Counted from the first letter of the stretch, positions 1 to 6,872 are shown. The stretch: DNA of 12,998 bases from Ktedonobacteraceae bacterium (GCA_014896635.1 JADBKA010000124.1:1-12998), one strand, 5' to 3'. Program-made: numbers and translations. The notes: generated by a model not told the origin, from the letters alone.

Positions 1-275
1 CGCCGCACCATGTTCACTGCACCATTCCAGAAACCCTGGAGTGGCTGGGGGGGGAAAGAGAAATTTGTAGCATGTTGAGGCCCGGCGGAACCTTGCAGCC
101 GATAGTCTACCGGTTGCGGCTGTCCTCCTTGCTGCATCGCAGGTGGAGATGCCGGCGAAAACTGTTCCTGTGACTGGTGCTGCTGGTAGCGACTTAACAG
201 GCCACCCGTGCGCGAGGGACCACTGCTACCGGCTTGCTGATTATTAACCGATGCTTGACTCCAATTATTCCTCAT
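1..275 (-). CDS. Unknown low-complexity protein, N-terminal part (runs off left edge)
   Basis: An open frame runs leftward from an ATG at 275-273 with no stop for 91 codons to the window edge, so the gene is partial at its 3' end. The start is supported by TGAGG about 8 nt upstream. The visible protein begins MRNNWSQASVNNQQ and is rich in Gln, Ser, Pro and Gly, with a GLLSRYQQHQSQ stretch near residues 29-40. It ends at the edge with FWNGAVNMVRR. There is no signal peptide, membrane segment or catalytic motif in this part, and it looks intrinsically disordered. A folded or membrane domain may follow beyond the edge. I do not recognise the family. It is divergent from dprA across a 586-bp spacer. 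Confidence rests on the open frame, the ribosome site and the promoter-like sequence upstream. Confidence 0.6.
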   Translation of the reverse strand, partial: MRNNWSQASVNNQQAGSSGPSRTGGLLSRYQQHQSQEQFSPASPPAMQQGGQPQPVDYRLQGSAGPQHATNFSFPPQPLQGFWNGAVNMVR

Positions 276-304
276 ATTTCAATCCTCAACCAGCTTTGCG
301 ATTG

Positions 305-338
305 GATGCTCCACTGTCCTTGTGAGACGCTCCACTGT
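305..338. repeat. 13-bp direct repeat, 21-bp period, in the leader of the leftmost gene
   Basis: GATGCTCCACTGT (305-317) and GACGCTCCACTGT (326-338) differ at one base and are spaced by 21 bp, two helical turns. They lie between the candidate promoter (352-380) and the start codon at 275. That arrangement fits a protein binding on one face of DNA, but a chance or inert repeat is possible. Confidence 0.5.
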
Positions 339-351
339 TAAGAGAGAACGA

Positions 352-380
352 GTAATACAAAAGTTTTTCTGGGAAATCAA
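352..380 (-). promoter_or_regulatory. Candidate promoter for the leftmost minus-strand gene
   Basis: On the minus strand, TTGATT (380-375) is followed after exactly 17 bp by TATTAC (357-352), a reasonable vegetative -35/-10 pair. It lies about 77 bp upstream of the ATG at 275, leaving a leader that contains the direct repeat at 305-338. Confidence 0.4.
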
Positions 381-586
381 CGACACAATCTACACGCCAT
401 AACTCATCATGGCTACACCCACAAACTTGCCCTGATTTTCACCCGCTGACTCACTGAACTATATGACGGACAACCTGAAACACGATAACGACCTCACCTA
501 TTCGGGTTATATGAGCAGGATCTATTTGCAGCCTGTACAATATCAGGCTCGTATGTTACCATAAAGAGGAAAAGCGGGATTCGATA

Positions 587-635
587 GGTGTCCCCCAAAA
601 ATTTCTTTTCTTTCATCGAATAAAGAGATACACTA
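587..635 (+). repeat. Partial copy (3' part) of the hairpin repeat family
   Basis: GGTGTCCCCC (587-596) followed by an A/T-rich pyrimidine tract (ATTTCTTTTCTTTC) and AAAGAGATAC resembles the 3' part of the copy at 12150-12185, which reads GGTGTCCCC, then a T/C tract, then GAGAGAAAGGATGCAC. It also resembles 711-765. The opening CCAGG...CCTGG hairpin is missing, so this is at best a degenerate or truncated copy. Confidence 0.3.
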
Positions 636-672
636 TTAATATCAGATCCGGTTAATTGATGATCGTAAGCGT

Positions 673-762
673 GGGGGTCCAGGGGGCAAAGCCCCCTGGC
701 GGGGTTCGGGGTGACCCCCGAAAAATCCTTTTTTCCTGTTTTTTTTCTCTTTTGAGAGAGAA
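673..762 (+). repeat. Hairpin repeat, copy A, upstream of dprA
   Basis: A 9-bp perfect stem CCAGGGGGC / GCCCCCTGG (679-687 and 691-699, AAA loop) is followed by CGGGG and a second hairpin TTCGGGG / CCCCGAA (705-711 and 716-722). An alternative outer stem pairs GGGGGTC (673-679) with GACCCCC (713-719). T-rich sequence and a weak CTCT...AGAG hairpin follow. A related element with the same GTCCAGG...CCTGGCGGGG frame occurs at 12061-12186. The family looks like dispersed intergenic hairpins. The T-tract is not directly after the stem, so a terminator role is uncertain. Confidence 0.65.
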
Positions 763-789
763 GAAATGCCCTCTTAAGTTAACGCGAAT

Positions 790-830
790 GGGGGTTTCCC
801 CAATCATCAGTATCCAAAGGGATTTGATAT
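790..830 (+). repeat. Short repeat of a second family, copy 1 (GGGG-CCCC hairpin plus GGATTTGATAT)
   Basis: GGGGGTTTCCCC (790-801) is followed by ATCATCA and, 18 bp after the C-run, GGATTTGATAT (820-830). The same order occurs at 6873-6916 with a 19-bp gap. The conserved spacing and the 11-bp identity suggest a small dispersed element rather than chance. Confidence 0.5.
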
Positions 831-833
831 AAG
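825..833 (+). promoter_or_regulatory. Candidate extended -10 for dprA
   Basis: TGATATAAG matches the TGnTATAAT extended -10 pattern and lies about 29 bp upstream of the dprA GTG. No good -35 is present at the expected distance, as is usual for extended -10 promoters. It overlaps the end of the repeat at 790-830. Confidence 0.3.
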
Positions 834-851
834 TAATAAGGGAAAAAGAGG

Positions 852-863
852 ACTGTGGACAGT
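852..863 (+). promoter_or_regulatory. Inverted repeat ACTGT-GG-ACAGT over the dprA start
   Basis: The 12-bp perfect dyad ACTGTGGACAGT lies between the ribosome site AGAGGA (847-852) and the GTG start (862) and overlaps both edges. Its right half, GGACAGTGG, is the complement of CCACTGTCC at 311-319 in the leader of the divergent gene. A shared binding site or a small mRNA hairpin is possible. Confidence 0.3.
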
Positions 864-2007
864 GGAAATACTTGATACATCTGCACGCTATTACCCTTCT
901 GACGCCCTGCCACTGGATGAACTGGCCCACTGGATCGCGTTTAATCGTGTCGCCGGCATTGGTCCAGTACGCTTCAAACGCCTGCTCGACTTTTTTGAGG
1001 GCAGTGCTGCCACCGCATGGCAGGCCAGTAGTACGGCTCTGGCTTCGGCAGGACTCGATCAGAAAACCATCGACTCTTTTCTCAGGCAGCGCGCGGCAAT
1101 CGTTCCTCTTCAGGAACTGGAGCGGTTGGAGCACCTGCGCGTCCGCGTCATTACCTGGAAGGATGAGAACTACCCGCCATTGCTCAGGCGCATCGAATAC
1201 CCGCCGCCGGTCCTCTACGTCTGCGGCTCGCTGACGCCGGATGACCTGCGCTATACCATTGCTATCGTGGGGACAAGAAAGATGAGTAGCTATGGCCGCC
1301 TGGTGACCGAGCGATTCGCCGGCGAACTGGCAACAGGTGGGATCACGATTGTCAGCGGGCTGGCCCTGGGTGTCGATACAACGGCGCATACAGCGGCACT
1401 GGATGCCGGGGGACGCACACTGGCAGTGATGGCAAGCGGATTGGATGTGATGTACCCGCCACGCAATCACGACCTGGCACGACGCATTGTGCAATCGGGA
1501 CAGGGAGCACTCATCAGCGCCTTCCCACTTGGCGTCAAGCCGGAGTCCGGCAACTTTCCCGCACGTAACCATCTTATCTCTGGCCTCTCACTCGGTGTAC
1601 TGGTCACTGAGGCGCCACCACGCAGCGGGGCGCTCATCACTGCAAACTCAGCACTGGAGCAGGGACGCGAAGTATTCGCAGTGCCGGGCGGCATCTTCTC
1701 TGCTGGTTGCGCAGGTGTCAATAAGCTCATTCAGGATGGCGCTCATCCGGTAACCGGCGTCGCCGATATCCTCTCCAGCCTCAACCTCTATATGGTGCCA
1801 CAACAGGCCGAAGCCCGCGCCATATTGCCAGAGAACGATGAGGAGCGTACGCTGTTGAAGGTGATCGGACATGAGGCCCGGCATATTGATGACATTATCC
1901 GCGAAGCCGGATTGCCTGCCAGTACCGTGAGCGCGGCATTGACAGTGATGGAACTGAAAGGCATGCTTCAACAGGTGGGCAGTATGCAGTATATGCTGGC
2001 TAAATAG
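862..2007 (+). CDS. dprA: DNA-processing protein DprA (Smf)
   Basis: DprA binds incoming single-stranded DNA during natural transformation, protects it and loads RecA. It acts in the cytoplasm. At 381 residues the protein has the usual length for a three-part DprA: an N-terminal helical (HhH/SAM-like) part with GIGPVRFKRLL near residues 32-42, the Rossmann-type DprA fold, and a C-terminal winged helix. The Rossmann core shows IVGTRK around residues 135-140, SGLALGVDTTAH, the PPRN motif, FPARNH, TEAPPRSGALITA and VFAVPG, all classic DprA signatures. The GTG start at 862 is chosen because AGAGGA at 847-852 lies 9 nt upstream. A small broken ORF and murF-alr follow in the same direction. No other competence gene is visible, so its role as a transformation protein here is family knowledge only. 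Confidence 0.95.
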   Translation: MEILDTSARYYPSDALPLDELAHWIAFNRVAGIGPVRFKRLLDFFEGSAATAWQASSTALASAGLDQKTIDSFLRQRAAIVPLQELERLEHLRVRVITWKDENYPPLLRRIEYPPPVLYVCGSLTPDDLRYTIAIVGTRKMSSYGRLVTERFAGELATGGITIVSGLALGVDTTAHTAALDAGGRTLAVMASGLDVMYPPRNHDLARRIVQSGQGALISAFPLGVKPESGNFPARNHLISGLSLGVLVTEAPPRSGALITANSALEQGREVFAVPGGIFSAGCAGVNKLIQDGAHPVTGVADILSSLNLYMVPQQAEARAILPENDEERTLLKVIGHEARHIDDIIREAGLPASTVSAALTVMELKGMLQQVGSMQYMLAK

Positions 2008-2027
2008 AGCGACGCAAAGCCTGCGAA

Positions 2028-2251
2028 GTGCGTGAAGCGGCTAAAGAGAAAAAAGATCGCCTGGTGACCGAACTGGCCGATCTCTACGAAGTGGTAGACG
2101 CATTACTGTTTTATTACGGAATTGAAGATGAGCTAGTTCGTGATATGCAAAATCAAGAAGAAAAGAGCGAGGGGGATTTGAGCAGCGTATAAAATTGCTC
2201 AGTGTTTTATTGCAAAAAGAGAAAAATACATCAGAGCAACAGTCTGAATAA
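2028..2251 (+). pseudogene. Small frameshifted ORF between dprA and murF-alr
   Basis: From GTG 2028 a frame of 54 codons (VREAAKEKKDRLVTEL..., then LYEVVDALLFYYGIEDELV) runs to TAA at 2190-2192. It looks coding: a charged helical start, a hydrophobic patch and an acidic tail. The frame is open back to ATA 2004, just after an in-frame TAA at 2001, and has no convincing ribosome site. Beyond the G-run at 2171-2175 another frame continues plausibly as GFEQRIKLLSVLLQKEKN to TAA 2249-2251. One extra base in that run would join the two into a protein of about 75 residues. I do not recognise the family. It may be a decayed gene, a sequencing error in the G-run, or a genuine 54-residue protein whose tail is coincidental. 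Confidence 0.35.
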
Positions 2252-2270
2252 TCCATAAATAGAGAGACAG

Positions 2271-4949
2271 ATGATTTATCTCAATCATTTACTTGAGGCA
2301 ACCGGCGGCATCCTGCGCTGGCCGGGAAGCCATACACACTTCAGCGCGTTCAGTCACGATACGCGCCAGCTTGCGCCGGGCGAGTTGTTTGTCGCGGTAC
2401 GCGGCGCGCGCGGTGACGGACACGACTATCTGCTCGACGCACTGCGACTGGGTGCCTCCGGTCTGCTGGTCGAGGCGGAGCGGCTGAACGCGATGACTGA
2501 AAGCATTCAGGCAGCACTGGCGGAATCCGAAGCCGCTGTAGTAGTGGTTGAGGACACGCGGCAGGCTCTCCAGGACTATGCCCGCTTTATTCTGGCACAC
2601 TGGCATCCGACCGTCATCGCAGTCACGGGCAGCGTAGGCAAGACCATCACAAAGGAAACGATAGCCTCAGTTCTGGCTGGTAGGTACAGGACCTTCAGGA
2701 GCTGGCAGAACTACAATGATCTTCTCGGCATCCCGCTTTCACTTGGTCGCCTGACAGAGCAGCATGAGTACGCCGTGCTGGAGCTGGGAGGTGATCATCC
2801 GGGCGAGATCGCTGCCCTCTGCCGTATCGTCAGGCCCTCTATTGGCGTGCTGACCGCGATTAATCCGGTCCAACTCCGGTATTTCGGGAGGCTGCAACGT
2901 CTGGCAGAGGAATTCTGGGAACTGTTCAGGAGCCTGCCAGAAGACGGACAGTTTTTTTATAACCAGGATGACCCAGCCATTCAGGCGCTCATCGCACAGT
3001 ATAGGACTGCGCCTCGCGCGGGGGCGGCCTTGCGCGAGTTTATGCCGCCCATTATTGGTGCAACAGAAGCAACGCGAGCTGACATAACGTATATGGGCTG
3101 GGATGGAATCGTCGGTGTATTGCCGCCAGAAGAAGCAGAAGAGCCGGGGAAAGACGCGCAACCGGTCCGCCTCCGCTCACGGCTGCTAGGGGAGCACCAT
3201 TTCGCGGCTATGCTGGCTGCTTACCGCGTAGCACGCAGCCAGGGCATGCACAGGAGCGAGATTGTACGTGAGATGGAGCAGGTTGCGCCTTTGCCCGGAA
3301 GGCTTAATCCGCTGCCGGGCGTGTACCGTACCCGCTTGCTTGATGATACCCACAATGCAGCGCCAGCATCGGTGATTGCCGGATTGAAGACGCTGCATGT
3401 TCTTACCCCACGTCCCGCTATACGCATTGCGGTACTTGGGGATATGTTGAACCTGGGCGATTATGCTGAGGAGGCCCACCGCCAGGTCGGGGCGCAGGCA
3501 GCCAGTCTTGCCGATTACCTGGTAGTACGTGGCGAGTATGCTGTAATCCTGGCAGAAGCAGCCCGGACTGCCGGGCTGGCCGCTACACGTATCATCATCA
3601 CCTCAACACATGAAGACGCCGCGCGCGCCGTCCGGCATCTCCTGGCAGAGCATGAGGAGGCACAGAGGGATGAGCAAGCATACCAGGCACCGTACAACAC
3701 TGTATTGATCAAGGGATCTGAAGAGACGCGCATGGAGCGCGTCACTGAGCTGCTGATGGCTCGCACATGGGAAGCGCCTGAGAAGCTGGTGCGCCAGGCG
3801 CCCGGCTGGAAAAAGACCATCTTCCGGCGAGCCGACCGTCCTACCTGGGTCGAGATTGATCTGAATGCCATCGGCAAAAATACCCGGCTGCTCAAAGAAC
3901 GGGTTGGCCCACGTGTGCGCCTGCTTGCCAGCCTGAAAGCCGATGCATACGGGCATGGAGCCGTCAAGGTAGCGCGTACCGTCCTGCTGAATGGAGCGAG
4001 CATGCTCGGTGTGGCAACGGTCAGTGAGGCCATTCCACTGCGCGAGGCAGGTATTGCTGCGCCGATTCTGGTCTTTGGCTATGTGCCGCGCTGGCAGATG
4101 CGCGAAGCTGTACGGCTGGATGTTACCGTCACGCTCTATGCAGGCGAGATGGCACAGGAGTTGTCGCGGGCTGCGCTGGAACTGGAGAAGACAGTACGGG
4201 TGCATGTCAAAGTTGATACGGGAATGGGACGCCTGGGTATACGGGCAGAGCAGATTGACGAGATTGTGCGCCTGGTACGTATGATTCGGGATTTGCCAGG
4301 ACTTGTACTGGAAGGCATCTATACCCACTTCGCTACAGCCGATGAAAAGGACCAGACATATGCGCGTCTCCAGCTTGAGCGATTTCAGCAGGTATTGCGC
4401 GCACTCGACGGCCAGGCATTGCGTCCCCCGATTGTGCATGCAGCCAACAGCGCCGCGCTGCTCAGCCTGCCGGAGGCCCATTTCGATATGGTGCGACCGG
4501 GCATCGCTATCTATGGCCTGAATCCATCACCGGACGTCTGCCTGCCGCCGGAATTTCGTGCAGCACTCTCGTTCAAGACACAGGTCTCGCAGGTCAAGAT
4601 GATTCCTGCCGGTGAGGGCATCAGCTATGGCCACACTTATGTGACAGAACGTCCCACTCGCATCGCTGTACTGCCGGTGGGATACGCCGATGGCTTCAGG
4701 CGCAGTCCGCGCAACTGGGGCAGCGTTTTAATTCACGGGCAGGAAGCGCCCATCGTGGGAAGAGTCTGCATGGATCAATGTATGGTCGATATTACCCACA
4801 TTCCACAGACACGCATAGGCGATGAGGTGGTGCTGATCGGACGCCAGGGTGAAGCGGTGCTCAGCGCCGAAACCGTTGCTGAGCGACTCGGCACAATCAA
4901 TTATGAAGTCGTTTCCGAAATTCTGGCTCGTGTGCCGCGCGTTGATTAG
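2271..4949 (+). CDS. MurF-like ligase / alanine racemase fusion protein
   Basis: This 892-residue fusion joins two steps of D-Ala supply to peptidoglycan. The C-terminal half (about 520-892) is an alanine racemase that interconverts L- and D-alanine with PLP. The PLP lysine is Lys556 in LKADAYGHG, the catalytic tyrosine is Tyr786 in GISYGHTY, and GRVCMDQCMVD is also present. The N-terminal half (about 1-500) has the MurF fold: SFSHDTRQLAPGELFVA-like start, P-loop TGSVGKT (Lys124), LELGGDHPGEI, DDTHNAAP and LGDMLNLGDYAEE. Key MurF residues are changed: the usual metal-binding His is Gln201, the carbamylated Lys is Phe215, and the second P-loop Thr is Ile. The MurF half may therefore be inactive or altered, while Alr looks intact. 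MurF-Alr fusions are known from Bacteroidetes. The ATG at 2271 is preceded by a weak AGAGAG ribosome site. Confidence 0.92.
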   Translation: MIYLNHLLEATGGILRWPGSHTHFSAFSHDTRQLAPGELFVAVRGARGDGHDYLLDALRLGASGLLVEAERLNAMTESIQAALAESEAAVVVVEDTRQALQDYARFILAHWHPTVIAVTGSVGKTITKETIASVLAGRYRTFRSWQNYNDLLGIPLSLGRLTEQHEYAVLELGGDHPGEIAALCRIVRPSIGVLTAINPVQLRYFGRLQRLAEEFWELFRSLPEDGQFFYNQDDPAIQALIAQYRTAPRAGAALREFMPPIIGATEATRADITYMGWDGIVGVLPPEEAEEPGKDAQPVRLRSRLLGEHHFAAMLAAYRVARSQGMHRSEIVREMEQVAPLPGRLNPLPGVYRTRLLDDTHNAAPASVIAGLKTLHVLTPRPAIRIAVLGDMLNLGDYAEEAHRQVGAQAASLADYLVVRGEYAVILAEAARTAGLAATRIIITSTHEDAARAVRHLLAEHEEAQRDEQAYQAPYNTVLIKGSEETRMERVTELLMARTWEAPEKLVRQAPGWKKTIFRRADRPTWVEIDLNAIGKNTRLLKERVGPRVRLLASLKADAYGHGAVKVARTVLLNGASMLGVATVSEAIPLREAGIAAPILVFGYVPRWQMREAVRLDVTVTLYAGEMAQELSRAALELEKTVRVHVKVDTGMGRLGIRAEQIDEIVRLVRMIRDLPGLVLEGIYTHFATADEKDQTYARLQLERFQQVLRALDGQALRPPIVHAANSAALLSLPEAHFDMVRPGIAIYGLNPSPDVCLPPEFRAALSFKTQVSQVKMIPAGEGISYGHTYVTERPTRIAVLPVGYADGFRRSPRNWGSVLIHGQEAPIVGRVCMDQCMVDITHIPQTRIGDEVVLIGRQGEAVLSAETVAERLGTINYEVVSEILARVPRVD

Positions 4950-5070
4950 CCTGCCTTTCCCCGCTACGCGGATTGCTGAAATTTGCGCCGCTTTGCCCAT
5001 AAATAGTGATGAACAGCGAATTGTGGAGGCGCTTCCGCCGATGTACAACAAAGAGGCCGCTGGTCCGTAA
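4942..5070 (+). CDS. Doubtful 42-codon ORF overlapping the end of murF-alr
   Basis: A frame from TTG 4942, overlapping the murF-alr stop, runs to TAA 5068-5070 and encodes ATRIAEICAALPINSDEQ... followed by RIVEALPPMYNKEAAGP. The composition is protein-like and the position would allow translational coupling, but there is no ribosome site and no recognised family. It may be a relic or chance. The 207-bp gap between murF-alr and the lipid kinase holds no other gene. Confidence 0.18.
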   Translation: MISLPFPATRIAEICAALPINSDEQRIVEALPPMYNKEAAGP

Positions 5071-5156
5071 AATCTGTGTACTCCCTCTTTATTCTTTGTT
5101 TTCATCAAAACGCAGTTTCTTATTTTAGAAACGATAGCTGTATGCAGGAAACGAAC

Positions 5157-6134
5157 ATGCAGGAAACTACGCTTACCGGGGATACGGCGGAAAAGCGACA
5201 GCAGATTACCGCCGTCTTGATCGCCAATCCCACAGCAGGCAGCCTCTTCTTCCATTCTCATCATCTGGAGTCGGTGGTGCAATTTTTGCGGGCGCAGGGC
5301 TGGCAGGTTGACCTGCACTGGACTACTCTCGCCGGTGAGGCGCGCAGGCTGGCGGCTGAGGCAGTTACCAGAGGGATTCATGTGGTGATTGCTGGCGGTG
5401 GTGATGGCACGATCAATGAGGTCATCCAGGAACTGGCAGGGACTGAAACCGCGCTAGGTGTGCTGCCTCTGGGAACAGTGAATATCTGGGCCAGAGAGGT
5501 GGGTATTCCGCTGGACATTGCAGGCGCTCAGCGTGTACTGGTTGAAGGACAGATCCGCCACGTTGATCTTGGGAAACTGGATGATCGCTATTTTCTGCTC
5601 ATGGCCGGTATCGGCATGGACGGCGAGATTACACATGCCGTAGAGAGAAAACCCGCCAAACGGCTGGGGGTTCTGGGATATCTCCTGGTGGGAACCTGGC
5701 TTGGTCTGGGCTATCCTGCCTACCGCGCCGCTATAGAAGTTGATGGTTTGCTCTTCAAAACGAATGCGCTTCAGATCGTCATTGGCAACACGCAACTCTA
5801 CGCCGGGGCGATCAAATATACCTGGCAAGCCAGGTGTAATGATGGCTTGCTGGATCTCTGTATTGTGCGCAAGCAGGGCATGTTCGGGCGGATTCTCGTT
5901 GCGCTGGATTTTCTGCTTGGCCGTGAGCAGCGTCGCCAGTGGGTACGCTACGAAACCAGCAAAGCCATTAAGATCTTCACGCGCAAACCAGTTGCCATTC
6001 AGATTGACGGCGAGCCGATGGGCTATACGCCGGGAACTGCTGCGCCAACTACCGTCACTATCGCGCCGCGCGTCCTCAAAGCCATCGTACCCCGCCACAC
6101 CTCGGAAGATCTTTTCACCTCTGAGAAGGTATAA
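5157..6134 (+). CDS. YegS/BmrU-type lipid (diacylglycerol-like) kinase
   Basis: This family phosphorylates diacylglycerol or related lipids with ATP at the inner face of the membrane. The protein has about 325 residues. It shows the family motifs in order: NPTAGS near the N-terminus, the nucleotide loop GGGDGTINEV followed by LGVLPLGTVNIWAR (the usual GTxNxxAR element), GIGMDGEI, and the C-terminal IQIDGEPM strand. The start is set at ATG 5157 because AGGAA (5146-5150) lies 6 nt upstream. Upstream in-frame starts at 5142 (ATG) and 5076 (GTG) are possible, but the added residues (YSLFILCFHQN...) match no family feature. There is no signal peptide and no clear membrane segment. It lies 207 bp after murF-alr and converges with the ArsR gene 48 bp downstream. 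The exact lipid substrate cannot be told from sequence. Confidence 0.9.
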   Translation: MQETTLTGDTAEKRQQITAVLIANPTAGSLFFHSHHLESVVQFLRAQGWQVDLHWTTLAGEARRLAAEAVTRGIHVVIAGGGDGTINEVIQELAGTETALGVLPLGTVNIWAREVGIPLDIAGAQRVLVEGQIRHVDLGKLDDRYFLLMAGIGMDGEITHAVERKPAKRLGVLGYLLVGTWLGLGYPAYRAAIEVDGLLFKTNALQIVIGNTQLYAGAIKYTWQARCNDGLLDLCIVRKQGMFGRILVALDFLLGREQRRQWVRYETSKAIKIFTRKPVAIQIDGEPMGYTPGTAAPTTVTIAPRVLKAIVPRHTSEDLFTSEKV

Positions 6135-6182
6135 GAGCTTATTTACAGCCAGAGGGAACTCACGTGCTTTTCAAGATTCCGT

Positions 6183-6791
6183 CTATTTGTTCCCCTGAGG
6201 GATCGCCTCTTCAGCGACCTCAACGGGTGGAACGCGCCAGTAGAGCTGGTTCTCACGCTTCATCAAACCTTCTTTTGCACTGATCAGTTCGCGGCGCAGT
6301 GTAGCAGTGTCGGGATGGTGGCGCTCGATGATTTCGTTGACCTGGGCTTCGCTGTAGATCCTGTTATACTCGAACTGGTTTGCCAGCCACCTGAGAATCA
6401 CCATACGCTTCTTGCGACTTGCGGGAATTTCCTTCAGGCGCATCCCATCAAAGAAGTCAGCAAGCACTTTGCGCTCCCAGGCGTCACCTTCCACCGTATC
6501 GGCCAGTGAGGCGATGCGTTCAGGCTTCAGCAACTGTTTGTTGACGTAGTGCAACATCGCACTGTTGAGCCAGTAGTAGTGCGTATTTTGCTCGACGCGC
6601 ATCCCAACCAGACCAGATTTTTTCAACTTCATGAGATGATGCGAGACGGTCGGCGCCCTGAGCTGAAGCAGCGCGGCCAGTTCCTCGACACTTCGCTCTC
6701 CCCCGGCCAGAATACCAAGCATCTTCAAACGGTTTTCATCGGCCAGCGCCTTGAAAAACTGGAGCAGCGATTGGAACTCTTCCTGATCCAT
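6183..6791 (-). CDS. ArsR-family winged-helix regulator with C-terminal DUF2087 domain
   Basis: This is a DNA-binding transcriptional repressor type. Residues about 1-90 form an ArsR winged helix: LLQFFKALADENRLKMLGIL, then RSVEELAALLQLRAPTVSHH as the recognition helix region, and HYYWLN in the wing. Residues about 110-195 match DUF2087: LADFFDGMRLKEIPASRKKR, then ILRWLANQF, TLRRELI and LYWRVP. No cysteine-rich metal motif is present, so the signal is unlikely to be classic arsenic sensing. An in-frame ATG at 6797 exists, but AAGGAG (6805-6800) is only 2 nt from it and 8 nt from ATG 6791, so 6791 is preferred. A symmetric operator-like element (6805-6842) overlaps its promoter, suggesting autoregulation. 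It lies downstream of the giant ATPase gene on the same strand but seems to have its own promoter. It converges with the lipid kinase gene. Confidence 0.9.
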   Translation of the reverse strand: MDQEEFQSLLQFFKALADENRLKMLGILAGGERSVEELAALLQLRAPTVSHHLMKLKKSGLVGMRVEQNTHYYWLNSAMLHYVNKQLLKPERIASLADTVEGDAWERKVLADFFDGMRLKEIPASRKKRMVILRWLANQFEYNRIYSEAQVNEIIERHHPDTATLRRELISAKEGLMKRENQLYWRVPPVEVAEEAIPQGNK

Positions 6792-6804
6792 TAACATCTC
6801 TCCT

Positions 6805-6842
6805 TTCTTAGATTGATATCTAATTAGATTTTATTCTAAGAA
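6805..6842. promoter_or_regulatory. Symmetric four-half-site operator upstream of the ArsR gene
   Basis: TTCTTAGA (6805-6812), 5 bp, the palindrome ATCTAATTAGAT (6818-6829), 5 bp, then TCTAAGAA (6835-6842) form one perfectly symmetric 38-bp element. The outer 8-bp arms are exact complements. TTAGA/TCTAA occurs four times. It covers the -10 region of the ArsR promoter and reaches the ribosome site, the expected position for autorepression by two ArsR dimers. Confidence 0.75.
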
Positions 6843-6857
6843 GGAATGAATTGTCAA
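6828..6857 (-). promoter_or_regulatory. Promoter of the ArsR-family gene
   Basis: On the minus strand, TTGACA (6857-6852, perfect -35) is followed after 18 bp by TAAAAT (6833-6828). The -10 lies inside the symmetric operator, and the ATG at 6791 is 36 bp further on. Confidence 0.65.
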
Positions 6858-6872
6858 GGGGAAAAGTGCGGT

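Larger units (their letters stand above)
276..861. other. 586-bp divergent spacer between the leftmost gene and dprA
   Basis: No plausible gene is seen here. The left part (276-380) holds the ribosome site, direct repeat and promoter of the minus-strand gene. A small hairpin, AGCCTG / CAGGCT with an 8-nt loop, sits at 530-549 without a T-tract. From about 587 on, the spacer is made of hairpin repeats (587-635, 673-762 and 790-830), up to the dprA ribosome site AGAGGA at 847-852. Positions 381-529 hold nothing I can name. Confidence 0.6.

Noticed and set aside
652..1572. 306-codon open frame on the minus strand
   Set aside because: It is antisense to dprA and runs through hairpin repeat copy A. 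There is no motif, and dprA is unambiguous.
2159..2180. Programmed -1 frameshift site to join the small ORF frames
   Set aside because: The in-frame codons give no proper X XXY YYZ slippery heptamer and there is no obvious downstream stem, so decay or sequencing error is simpler.
2041..2256. 71-codon open frame on the minus strand between dprA and murF-alr
   Set aside because: Its composition is not protein-like, and the plus-strand frames in the same place look more like coding sequence.
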